From Eleginops maclovinus (taxonomy: Eukaryota > Chordata > Actinopteri > Perciformes > Eleginopidae), in NCBI RefSeq assembly GCF_036324505.1, contig NC_086357.1, positions 17,982,793 to 18,046,792 on the forward strand: a stretch of DNA of 64,000 nucleotides, given 5' to 3'. The position numbers were made by a program, and so were the translations under genes. Position 1 is the stretch's first letter; the number at the start of each line of letters is the position of its first letter. Below the pieces are notes generated by a model, which was not told where the DNA came from, did no database searches, and worked only from the letters and a program-made list of their open reading frames with translations. Of the stretch, positions 53,521-64,000 are shown one piece after another.

Positions 53521-56500
53521 TTATTTCTTTTTTGAGCTGGAGCCAGAATGGGAGGATCCAGAGGACTGCCCACGGCACCTGAAATCACACAAACACCACG
53601 GGAAGAAAAACAAGGTCAGCAGGCTCAGCTGTTAACATTTACCTATGCATTCTTGAAACAAGTACATGGTTAAGAAATGTATGAAAAACAATAACAAGAC
53701 AAAATGTGAGGACATTTCTGTAAATCTGAACTCCCATAAGCGAGGCGACAGATGGCTAATAAGAATCAGTGCCATTGTGGTATTCCACAGAAACCCAAAC
53801 CTTTCGGACGAACGTGATCTAGAGCGCTTCCGTTTTCTCTCTCCAGATGAGGACCTGGAGCGACTGCGCTTCTGACCCTTCTCGGGTGAGGAGGAGGGGG
53901 AGCGGGACCTCTTTCGGGGAGAGGAGCCCTTTCCAGACCTGGAACTGGATCTTTTGGAGGAATAAACCAAGCACTGGAGTCAGTAAGGTCAAGACAGAGT
54001 CCCATCAGCGTCGGTTTTTATCAAGTTTAAGAGCACTTAAATATGGATTATCCCAAGAAGCTGAAGAAAATGTTTAACTTCAACTCGATGTAATTAAGCT
54101 CTCCTCTTGAGTGTGAGGTTAAAACCCGAACTCTAGACTTTTAAGCCTTGGTGAAATTAAATCTCAGTTCAGATAGTTAGACTCTGTACCATTTATACTC
54201 GCAGTCCTAAATAAAACTTGAAAGAACCCTATATCAAATTAGTTGAAACTGTCAGGGCAGGTTGTGAATTTACCTTATGATTTCAGACCAACATTTGTAT
54301 AAAACAGAGTTTAAGCAATAGCCAGTCCTTGTTCAAATTTTAGCTAGGGAGTAGGACTGTTCTGGAGCTTTTGCCCTGTACATACACTCTCTAAGGGAGA
54401 GAGTGCATGTCACCTCATTCACCTGGAGTGGGACCTGGAGCGAGATCCAGACCTGGAACTTGATGAGCTTCTAGAGCGGGACCTGAAAGACAAGAAACAA
54501 AACCTTTCCAATATTTTCTGAACAAGACAAATAGCTGGATGGTTCACACAGCATTGTACAAACAGTTACACAGTATTTCATTTCAACTATTCTTGTCTTA
54601 CAGTACAGGATAACTGATGAGTAAATGTTTGGACTAACAAAAGATGCTACTGTGGCTTTGCTGAAATAACCAAGACAATTCCCAAACAGGTACAAACTTC
54701 AAACAGATGTTCAGGGTGCATTTCAAGACTAGAATATAACGTGTATAACGATAAGTGCATTGTTTCTAATACAATTCAGGCATTTCAGAACAAAAACATA
54801 AAAGACATCTAGAAAATCTGCACATTAAAGTTCTAACACCACAGTGGGGGAGGGGTTGAGAAAACAACAAGTCGGCACAACAAGACATGTATTAATGTGG
54901 ATCAGTAAGTCAGAAGGAAGATTGAGCTGATACTGACATTTTGCCCGGAGTTACCCTTGACCTGTACCCTTTTACCTGGACCTCGACCGTGAACTGGAGC
55001 TGGAGGAGCGCGAGGAAGAGCCGGAACGGGAAGAACCCGAACGGCTGCCCTTTTTCTGAGCTGGCTTGTCCTCCTCCTCACTGGCGTCCAGGTCGTACTT
55101 TGAAAGGTCTCCATCTTCGTCGTCGTCTTCATCATCCTGGAGAAGATATGTTGGGTATAACATAATCTTTGTCTAATATTTCAATTTAAACAAAATGTGT
55201 TCTTTTGAATTTAAAAATGAACCCGCCACCAATCTTACATCTAATTTGTATTTGGAAAGGTCACCCTCTTCTTCATCCTCTTCATCTTCATCGTCCTCTG
55301 GAACTTGAACTTTAATTGGTACTACTACCTTCTTCTCAGTTTCTTTTTCATCTTTTCCACGAAACTTTTTCTTTTTCCTACCAAACTGCGACATAAAAAA
55401 GCAGTTTAGGAACAAAGACTTCCCATGCCGTATGTGTATGACAGTAAGTAAACCAAAAAACATTACAAGTCACAACTCACTTCATCATATTCACCGTCAG
55501 ATTCCTCTCGTTCAATGTATTCCACGTTTTCTCTTTCATTGAAACCTCCACCGTAACCTGAATGGCAAACAGGGGGAAAATAGGCATTAAATAAATAGTT
55601 TTCAAACACAACAAGACATGCCAAAATACACATTTGTTGACATACCGGTTCTCTCCTCAAGCTTGGCATATTTTGGGGTGTTACACATGTTGCACTCCGA
55701 CCTCCTGGCCCAATTAACATTTCCGCATCTGTATGAGAACAGTAAAATAAAATAAAATCTGTAACAACTCACTACATTTAACAATAAGGAAGTTAATGTT
55801 TCAGCTTAGGTGGAAACAAAACATTTATTGTGTGTGTATATAGTAAGCTATAAGGCTCATTTGCTCTAATGACTGGTTTATTAAACATTTTGGTATTCCT
55901 TATAATTCCCAATAAACCTTACGTTTTGCATTGCCAATCGTTTGCACTGAAGAGGCCTCTACTCTTCTCAGCCAGAGTTTTTCCAATTTCTGTCCCTCCA
56001 GCTTTCATCATTTTGGCCTCTGTGGTTTTCTCTGTGGAAGAATAACAATGTTGTTTCAGTACAGCAGCCTTTTGACAGAATGTATGAAGCCTGAAACTAG
56101 ATTTACCAATTTGCATGAAGGAGGACTCACCCCTGCCACATCTGTTGCAACTTGTCCTTCTAGCAAAATTTACATTTCCACACCTGCAAAAGGATAAAGA
56201 TTAATACATTGTAGACACAGACAAGAATTGGCCGTGTTAATTCATAATACAGGAGTAAGCAGAGTAGGCTTCACACAAAAGTAGTGGTGTAAGTTTATTT
56301 ATCTTTCATGTGAAACACCATTAGCATGAAGTGTTGCTTGGGAAAGCCTGTGTGAAAGGCCTGCACAACTGCAGCTGGCTTGTCTGTCACTCAAGTGTGT
56401 AATGCAGCTCACGTGCAACCTGACACTGCTGACTACATAAGTTACCTAAGATAGACTCCACACTCACGGCAACTTGGCTTCTTCAACAGTGTAAACATTA

Positions 56501-56913
56501 CCCTCAGTAGTAAGTGTGGACTCTCACCCAACCCAATGGCTAACGATAGCTAGCTTGCTATAAAATAAGTCTGCGCACACTGACAACTTATATTAAGACA
56601 TACTCGTACACCAATCACACGTCCCCACCCTCGAATGCACATGTTGTGTTATTACTTGTTATTGTGTAGAGCATGAATGTAAAGAGGTTGAAATAAGTTA
56701 CAAGTGAACAACTAGTCAACAAGCTAGCCTTTTAGCATTACATGCTAAAAGGCCTACGCTAACTCGCACGACCACCATATTCAACAAACATATGCTGCAA
56801 CTATCCACCATAAAGTAGGTCAAATGGGAGTATGTTGTTAATGTGGGAAGCACTTACTTTTTATCTGGACAAATCCAGTCACCATCGCTCACCCGAAAAC
56901 TCTTCCCCGACAT
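53521..56913 (-). CDS. zranb2: zinc finger RANBP2-type containing 2 (10 coding exons)
   Basis: A nuclear SR-like protein; in mammals its two RanBP2-type zinc fingers bind single-stranded RNA with a GGU core and it influences splice-site choice. Coding exons, 5' to 3': 56858-56913, 56131-56183, 55923-56031, 55646-55728, 55481-55557, 55239-55385, 54976-55136, 54423-54482, 53801-53950 and 53521-53578. They total 954 nt, 317 residues, with phase kept at every junction. Finger 1 has cysteines 15, 20, 31 and 34. Finger 2 has 71, 74, 85 and 88, with the RNA-stacking Trp at 79. Residues 104-190 are acidic, with two DLSKY motifs, and about 200-317 is Arg/Ser-rich, ending GSSHSGSSSKKK. Length and order agree with the vertebrate protein. 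The start is the ATG before GKSFRVSDGDWICP. All introns are GT-AG; the donor of exon 9 (GTTTGG) is weak. Introns are short (the longest about 0.7 kb). Confidence 0.96.
56727..56753. repeat. perfect 12-bp hairpin in zranb2 intron 1
   Basis: GCCTTTTAGCAT and ATGCTAAAAGGC pair perfectly around TAC. Outer bases (AGCTA against AGCGTAG on the complement) extend it imperfectly. It lies 98 nt downstream of the exon 1 donor on the minus strand. Confidence 0.85.
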
Positions 56914-57080
56914 GTTTGTGGTGTTAACACTGAGTGGCTGGCTGGAAGGGTGTGCTCAGTGTTAGCCTGGCGCCTCCTGCTCCCTCCAATGATGCCTTCA
57001 GGGGTTTCCGGTAACACTTTAAACTCACAGCTCTGCTCGTGGATACACGTAATTTGGTGGCAATTTCTGTCCACGCCGAC
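56914..57080 (-). promoter_or_regulatory. zranb2 leader/promoter region
   Basis: The sequence just upstream of the ATG is more GC-rich than its surroundings, has no TATA box, and has an ATTGG/CCAAT element near 56987 and an ETS-like TTTCCGG near 57006. No ATG precedes the coding start on the minus strand within this stretch. The start site itself was not placed. Confidence 0.4.
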
Positions 57081-58330
57081 AACAGCCCGACATTATGCAA
57101 AGTAGATTTTGGGGTATAATAAACACGTTTTCCAGTAATGTAAGAAAAATGGATGTAGTCAATTATTTTGAAATAATATTACCAGAAAATACATCACACT
57201 ACTTTCCTTTGCATTCCATTTCTAACTCATCACATAAATCACTTTACTACAAATGTGTCACAAAACTATGGTCTCTGATTGCTTAATATTACAGAAAACA
57301 CGCGAATGCAACGCTACTGTTTATGCAGTTTATGGGACAATCTTATAAAATCGGATTAAACAATTGACAAGAGTTCTGTAAATTTCGCTCCATCAAAAGA
57401 TAACAATACGTTTTAATTCAGATAAATATGTGTATCATGGTATTTAATAGCAGGTTTATGGTCACATGCTAAATACCAGACACCCTTTTAGGTACCCTAT
57501 CACATTTTGTTTTTGACCAAATAAAAGTTGGTGAATTTCCAATGTTGAAACGACACCTTTGAATACAAAGAGATTGTAGATACTGAGGCAGTGGATGTCC
57601 AGCGGAGAGTTACACACCTGATTAAAGATCTGTTTTAAATAATACATATTACTGACTCAGAATCCAATTTTAGGACTTTGAAACCCTTAACCTTTCCAAA
57701 CCATCATTTCTTGCAAAATCAGCATTAGCCACTAGATGGCAGTTAATGCCAAGGTTTATCAGCACACACGTTAACAGTACCTCCCGTTAAAAAAAAAATC
57801 AAAATCAAAATCAATTCTCCTTAAACTTATGGAGTTGAACTTCAATAAAGCTAGTGCGTGTGCTTCCATATACTCTGAACTCCATATACAAATGTATTTA
57901 ATAATGAATATATCACAGTAGTCTTTGAATATAAGAAACATTTAAAAGATCACAACTGTTTAATTGCAATTTCTAGTAGCCATATATGATTTAATCAAAT
58001 GTAGGCTGCATGACATCATGATTTAAGGACAATTGTTTCAGTACAATTTGTGAGTTTCTCATGTAGGTGATTCTTTCCTCTTACGTGTACTTCAAAAGAT
58101 CTTTGATACAATGTGGTAGGTGAAAGTAAGATGATATGTGTTTTGACATCCTTTTAAATAATATATCCGGGCCACTTGACATAGAAAAACACTTTACTTA
58201 GTGATTTAGTGACATAAAGAAGTATCCACTTGTTTGAGGTGTCTGTCAGTTGCATAGATATTACTAGGAGTTCAGAAAATCACTGATCTTTGACAGAAAG
58301 GCATTAAGATTCAACTTAAAAAAAAAAAAA
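57081..58330. other. intergenic upstream of zranb2
   Basis: No supported exon. It contains the CTCF consensus at 57729-57742 and a short (AATCAA)n near 57797-57811. Otherwise AT-rich. Confidence 0.5.
57729..57742 (+). promoter_or_regulatory. CTCF core motif, full consensus match
   Basis: CCACTAGATGGCAG fits CCASYAGRKGGCRS at all 14 positions. It is bracketed by GCATTA (57722-57727) and TAATGC (57744-57749), which are inverted copies. It lies about 0.8 kb upstream of the zranb2 start. Occupancy is not shown by sequence. Confidence 0.5.
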
Positions 58331-58569
58331 AAAATTTATTGTCATTGCACAGAGTACAAGTACTAGGACAACGAAATGCGGTCTCTGCATTTGACCCATC
58401 CTAGTGTTAGGAGCAGTGGGCTGCCATTATGTACGGCGCCCGGGGAGCAGTGTAGGTAACCAGTGTCTTGCTCAGGGACACCACGGTGGCACTTGGTCTT
58501 TCGGGGACTTGAACTGGTGACCTTCCAGTTCCCAGGCCAAGCCCCTATGGACTTTGCCACCACCGCCCT
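58331..58569 (-). mobile_element. tRNA-headed SINE, minus strand
   Basis: Same family as 37085-37384. On the minus strand there is an A-box-like GTGGCAAAGTCCATAGG, a B-box-like GGTTCAAGTCC region (complement near 58503-58517), the GGGCGCC/CACTGCTCC body blocks, and a 3' end GTGCAATGACAATAAAT, which runs into the A/T homopolymer at 58318-58335 of the plus strand. Undisturbed, unlike the 37 kb copy. Confidence 0.75.
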
Positions 58570-58864
58570 TAAACAGAGACCACAGCGTTTTCTGGTCTCG
58601 GCTGAATAAAAGTGAGTAGATAGATTATTTTATGCATCGTATGAATTGACTGATGTTCTCTGTAAAATCTGGTAGGACTATAATTCATGGTTGTGATATT
58701 CACATGCATCTGTGATAATTTGTCCTATATAGTCCCGTTACCTGGAATACAATATGCATTGCAGAATAAAATCCCTTACAATTACAGATTGATAACTCAT
58801 TACATGAGTCACAAAATATTACATCTTAAGATTTATATATTTGCATACAAATGAATAACTTTGC

Positions 58865-59096
58865 TCTGTGGAGAAGGTGATTGGCTGCAATCTGCCGTCC
58901 CTTAAGGACACTTAGGCGCGCAGGAAAGCTTGCGGCTGACCCCTCCCACCCTGGACACTGAAGTATTTTAAAATCACTCCTCTCTGGAGGAGGCTGCGCT
59001 CCATCAGGACCAAAACCTCCCACCACAAAACAGTTTCTTCCCATCTGCAGGTGGCTTCATCAACAACGCAGAGGAGCCCCACTAACACTGACTAAT
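58865..59096 (+). pseudogene. decayed CR1/L2-type LINE ORF2 C-terminus
   Basis: On the plus strand, pieces of the conserved LINE C-terminal block can be read in shifting frames: a DPSHPGH-like piece near 58937-58960, RRLRSIRTKT at 58987-59018, and NSFFPSAGGFINNAEEPH ending in a stop near 59083. At least one frameshift and one internal stop separate them. The order matches the C-terminal end of the 22.8 kb LINE frame, but this copy is older and in the opposite orientation. Sequence up to about 59290 may be its 3' UTR. The minus-strand frame 58826-59044 is a shadow. Confidence 0.65.
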
Positions 59097-59299
59097 ATCC
59101 CCTCCCATAAACTAAAACTAAAGTCTTCACATAGGTTACATTTATGCACTTTTTTGACGAGAATCTTCGTACATTGCATACTCTTTTTATTCTTTATGCT
59201 GTGAACGTGTGTACATCCCTAGATTATATGTGTGAATGTCCCTCCTAGTTTATTTTTGCACATGTATATTCAAATTATAAATGTTTTAGTTATTAAACT

Positions 59300-62200
59300 C
59301 CATACAGTCTATGGGGAACGTGTAATTTGTGTTAAACTGGCTTCTGATTTAGGATCAGATTTGACCCGACCAGAACAGGGTCAATCCAAAGGAACAGAAT
59401 GTTTCATATTCCTTGTGAGATAGTTTCTTTGCTCTTAAAAGGTTGTTACAATGCAGACTCGGTCAAAGTCAAAGGCTCTTTGAGGTCACAGTCACAGCTG
59501 GTCTGTGAACCTGAGGCCACACAAGAAGCCTTTTCAGTGCTTTAGCTTCAGTATATTGCTTTCTATTATTTGCCCTCTGTTTTTTTTTGTACTTTTGACA
59601 GGGGTGAAATGATTGTTGATGAATGTCGTTTATGTTTTGGACAAGATTTGGTTCCATCAATTGAGTACACCGGAGATGAACTGAACAAGACTTTTTAATC
59701 ATATATCATTTTCATCATCATGTATCTGTTAGGGAGAAATGTACTTGATTTATGAGCCACACAAGATTCTATTAGGACAAGGGGCCAGCAAAAATAAGGT
59801 ATCAGATACGATGGAGGCACATTTTTATGAGTCATCCTCTTTCTCGACTCTTGGACTGTCATCAATATAATTCACACACACAAAGGCCAGAAGTGTAATA
59901 TTGCATGAAAACAACAGCCTCCACACTCGCATATTGTTATTTGTCCAAGACGAGGCATCCAATCTGTTCTGTTCTGAGTTTTCTTTAATTCATTGAAGCT
60001 CTTTTCATAAAGAAAGCCTTTTCTCTTCCTACTGATAGCGCAGGAGCCATCTCTACTCACAGGGTTCAGCTGAGAATGTACTTTCTGCTAGTTTTCAGTG
60101 TTGTGAAAAAGAGTGAGCAGAGATATAAAGCAAATTAAGCAATGAATAACTAATAGGGAGACAATGCCAATGCTTGGGTATGTTTGTTTGCTGCACAGAG
60201 TTGCATGAAAGATTCAGCGAGGAGTCAGGCAATTAAATAGCACTTAGTTAAACAACATCCAATTATATTGAAGTGGCTTCACTGGTGGTAATGCTTTCTA
60301 AACTTTACTGTGTACTTTTCTGGCCAATGTACTGCCCACCAGCTGATTATGTCCTGGGTCAATAACACTACTAAGAGAGATTTTTCATGGTGTCAATGAG
60401 GCTTTGGCTAGGCTGACACTGTTTTCCTTCCCAGCGGCTGGTTACGCCTGAAGGTTTATGCACAGCAGAGTTTCTGACAGGGAAAGGCAGCCATGTATGT
60501 AGGTCTGGAAAAACCTGCTGAAAGCCACAAGGGCTTTCCAATACTGACAGATGGCAGGGAGCGGTTCCCGAGAAAAAGGTTACTGAGAGGGTGAAGAGTT
60601 GGAGGCTGGTGAACGCTGGCACACTCCACCCACCGCTCTTATTTCAATATCATGATTCAGCATTAATCAGGGGTGACATGTATTCCCTCTGTGCCAAACA
60701 CAAGTCAACTGTGGGGCTGTTTGTTAACTCTGTAATTTACTATGCCCTTATGAGGCATGCTTTATTTGTTTCTGCACATTTGTCTGTGGACAGTTCAAAG
60801 CCCAATGGCTGTTCTCTGTGTTCACACTTTAGCTGTGGGAGGTGAAGTGTAAGGTGCCAGCGAAGCCCATCAGAATTATATAACGCAGACTACTGCACAG
60901 TGAAACAGCTTGTGCTGGGAGATGCGCTGCTGCATTATGCCCTATCTCCCGTCCTCTCATCCGGTCCTTATCACCAAAGCACATTCATGTTGGGAGCCAG
61001 AGAGCACACATTTTAAAATTCAGTCTCACCACAAGTTGTGAAAGCAATCAACAAAGCCTGTTATGATGTGTTAAATTTATGAGTTCAAAAATCTTTTGTT
61101 TAGCAGTACTATAATGCAAAAGGGAATGAATACCACTGGATCATCAGTTTTGGTTGTGAAAGTGCGTTGAAAAAGTTGTAGAGTATTTATGTGGTGCTGA
61201 AAAACAACGAATCAATTCCTTTATCACTATAGATAATACCAAAGTTTGTAAGTAATCTCCATGAAAAACTTTTTTAAAATCATATTCTTTTCCACAGAAA
61301 CATGTTTTGAGGCCGAGACAACCATGCTTTCTTCTTCCAGGTGATCGAGCATTCTTCACTGACAATAGCAATGTGTCAAGTACAACCCATCTTGACAGGC
61401 CGGAGAATTGGAGGAGTGATGTTGGCACAAACTCTGCGACCAGACATTGTTCATCAAATGGAATCAAAGATCTCCCGAGATAAAGCGTTTACAGGACGAG
61501 GGACGATCTCACTTGATGATTCCCATGTTTCTGTACCAAATGTAATATCTATAGCCTTTGCTTCCATTAAGGCAAGGCCACCGGGATGTCAATGTAATTC
61601 CTCAAATGGTTTTGTCAGATCTGTCTTGCATAGTGTTGTTTGATTCTTGCACATCAGTTTAGGAAACCACTTCAAAAATAAATGAATCAATGTCTCTCCT
61701 GCTCCGATTACAGGCAGAATAAAGTTTAACAGAATACTAGTAAAATATATATTTTACCATTTTGTTAAGGCTAATTTGAAGGTAATCAAGTTGCATTGTT
61801 CAAACAAAGCTGTGTATTATTTGATAGTTGTAGAAAAGTGAGGATGCGTCATACTGAATTAGCATTTCATAAAATATAATTTGCTGTTTTTTTACGCTCA
61901 CCAAAACAGTGTTCCGAGCTAGGAAGTCATATATTACTGTGGGAGAGAAAATGAAAATGAGATAGTGGTAGATGGAGGAGAAAGTGACAGCTGGACAGAG
62001 AAAGAAGAATAGGAGGTGGGTTCCGAGTAAACAATAGTCACGCTGTAATTAAGTGACCTGGCTTCAATTAGAAGCATTATGTGGTGAAAATTGTTTTTGT
62101 GGTTTGACACACTCAACCGTGCATTTGATCCTGCAATTCTTCTCCCGTTATCTTTCACCTCCCTCGATTCATTGCTCTTTATTCACTTCAAGTTTCTCGT

Positions 62201-64000
62201 CACCACCTCACTCCCGGGCTGACAGTTACTGAGGAGCTAATCTGATTGCAATATAACAATGGCTAATGCGGAAAAATGGGAAGCAGCTTCAGGGCAGCTT
62301 CGGCCTATGCGTCATCTGGCTCTGCTTTGGCAGTGACACAGTCTTGGCAGTGGGGTGATTAATGTGATAGGTGGAATTTGTCTCGTTATGTTGACACCGG
62401 CTAATAAATGCCTTGTAAACAGCCAGTCACAGCTGTTAATGCATCATCATAATCCAGGATTAGGGGGTGCCAGGCATGGCCAATAAATGCAATTAGGCAC
62501 TGACAAAATTAATTCGCCTATACTCTGACTTTCCTGCGCCCTGTCCATTCTGAGGGAAACTCAAGTGTGTCGTGATGTTTCACAGGGTCGCCAGGGGAGA
62601 AGCTTGCTGGAAATCTCCCAGGTAAGAAAAGAATATCTAACTCAATTTGTGTTCCCCACAATGCATAATTTCTGGAATATTAACTCTCAAGTTAGATGGA
62701 AATGAAAACTAACATGTCGCTCTCCTCCTGTAATCTATTTGGATTTATTACACAAATTATTATGACTATGAAAATGTCATCAAGCTAAAAAGCTCATCAT
62801 GCTTATCCTATATTTCTTAGAAGAATGACATTACAGGTGACTTTTAAACATGGTCATTAGGGAGGTCACCAAGCCGACCATTAGCTTTCCTTCTCTCATA
62901 TCCGTCACATCTCATTGGTGGAGGTTGTGAAGCATTTCTTCTTGTTTTTACGCACACCTATTATAGTTAGCACCTGGGACTTTGGTCTGATGTTTTTCTA
63001 AAGATTTTAAAAGGCACCCCAACTATTCACCCCTCATACCCAGTCAGCCCATCCTATTACCAGAGTGATGGTCAATTGAGATGATCAATTTGCATAATGG
63101 AGCATTAAATTGGGACCATCACAACTCACCTCTCAGCAGCGTGCTCCCATAGAGGGCTCACTGTGAGTGGCAATTGCTGTTGAAGGGGTGGCATGCATCC
63201 TCCCTAAAGGGAGTATTCTTCCACCATGCACGCTGGTGAATAAAGCACCAGTCACTGAATAATGTAGTCTCTAATTCATGATTAATCTTGTGGCGGATTG
63301 AAAAGTCCATGCTAAAGGAATGCCTAGAGAATAGAAGTAGAATCAAACCTCAAATTGAAAAGTTTCCTGCACTTTTTACTTGGTTCTTCAAAAATATCTT
63401 TCCATAAAACTAAAGTACATTCTCAATTGATTTTTGGGGAAAACATTACATAACATTTCTAGTTGGGCTAAAATAGGGGACATTTGTTACCTATTTAAGT
63501 TAACTTTGTACGTGAAAAAAGAGAAGTGATCCATGATGACACTTCACAGGGGACAAAAGACCCAGCCATACATCCCCTACTTTCTCCCTACACAGCCTTG
63601 CGCGGACTGTCAAGAAAAATGCTTTTGTGATACTTCAAAGAAAGATGAAATTCACAATGCAGTTTCATTGTAATTCATTTGGTGTCATATCTGCTCTGCT
63701 AGAAAATATTTCTCATTAATTATTCCCATTCCTTTTTTAAAAAGGACAGTTTCTTCTTCATGTCAAAAGTCACTCTATTCTCTGTGCTCATCCATTCCCA
63801 TTATCTTAGCGATGTACTTAATTGCTAGGTCCATCCTCATTGTGTGCAGTGGTCATTTTTTGTACACAGAGCAGATCATTTTGATTAACACCCACCAAGG
63901 AAATCTAAAACCATTATCTTAGGCAGATTAGGTGAGCTTTTAAGAAGCATGTCAGAGCCTAAGGACCTGTGACGAATTGCATCCAAAGAACTGCTCGGAT
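59300..64000. other. gene-poor right flank
   Basis: No supported exon. In human the next gene on this side is NEGR1, but no Ig-domain or GPI-tail exon was seen. The interval 62220-62560 has little simple sequence and many homeodomain cores (ATTAAT, AATTAG, TAATCC), a possible regulatory element. The rest is AT-rich. Confidence 0.45.
62450..62462. promoter_or_regulatory. palindromic K50-homeodomain-type site
   Basis: TAATCCAGGATTA consists of two inverted TAATCC sites with a 1-bp spacer, the recognition sequence of OTX/PITX-type homeodomains. It lies in a stretch dense in other homeodomain cores. The role is inferred. Confidence 0.3.

Noticed and set aside
53579..54975. Search for a miR-186-type hairpin in the zranb2 introns, because the human gene hosts MIR186
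   Set aside because: The mature sequence is not present in these introns on reading by eye. Nothing to annotate.
57081..64000. Search for exons of negr1, and in 1-49 kb for exons of cth, expected from synteny
   Set aside because: No immunoglobulin-domain, GPI-tail or PLP-enzyme sequence was recognised in any frame.

Overview
This is a vertebrate nuclear segment, almost certainly from a ray-finned (teleost) fish. It is AT-rich and intron-bearing. It carries fish-type dispersed repeats: tRNA-headed SINEs, CR1/L2/Rex1-like LINE pieces, LTR pieces and long dinucleotide arrays. Only two protein genes can be supported, both on the minus strand and next to each other: ptger3 (prostaglandin E receptor EP3, two coding exons, 49313-51367) and zranb2 (RanBP2-type zinc-finger splicing factor, ten coding exons, 53521-56913). 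The same two genes are neighbours in the same relative orientation in human (1p31), so this is conserved microsynteny. By analogy the left flank should lead toward cth and the right flank toward negr1, but no exon of either is visible here.

Layout. 1-49 kb: a long gene-poor stretch with a tRNA-derived SINE (7.7 kb), a truncated LTR element with a GC-rich proline-coding repeat block (10.3-11.9 kb), a 5'-truncated LINE with an uninterrupted reverse transcriptase frame (22.4-24.3 kb), a (GT)n array (28.9 kb), a 0.55 kb (GTAA)n array beside a retroposon tail (33.0-33.6 kb), a SINE rearranged by a duplicative insertion (37.1-37.6 kb), a solo LTR with a 5-bp target duplication (40.3-40.8 kb), and a (CA)n array abutting a perfect hairpin (42.5 kb). 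49.3-51.6 kb: ptger3 with a TATA-like box and an overlapping upstream ORF. 53.3-57.1 kb: zranb2. 57.1-64 kb: flanking DNA with a consensus CTCF motif, a second SINE of the family seen at 37 kb, a decayed LINE 3' end, and a possible regulatory stretch near 62.4 kb.

The two genes do not form a pathway. EP3 is a Gi-coupled plasma-membrane receptor and ZRANB2 is a nuclear RNA-binding SR-like protein. Exon boundaries were placed by reading splice sites by eye and checking reading phase; every coding junction closes in frame (954 nt for zranb2, 1197 nt for ptger3). I found no prokaryotic-type system, CRISPR array, or clearly new multi-gene system. The most notable items are the templated insertion at 37.4 kb, the overlapping upstream ORF of ptger3, the weak last donor of zranb2, and the structured repeats.
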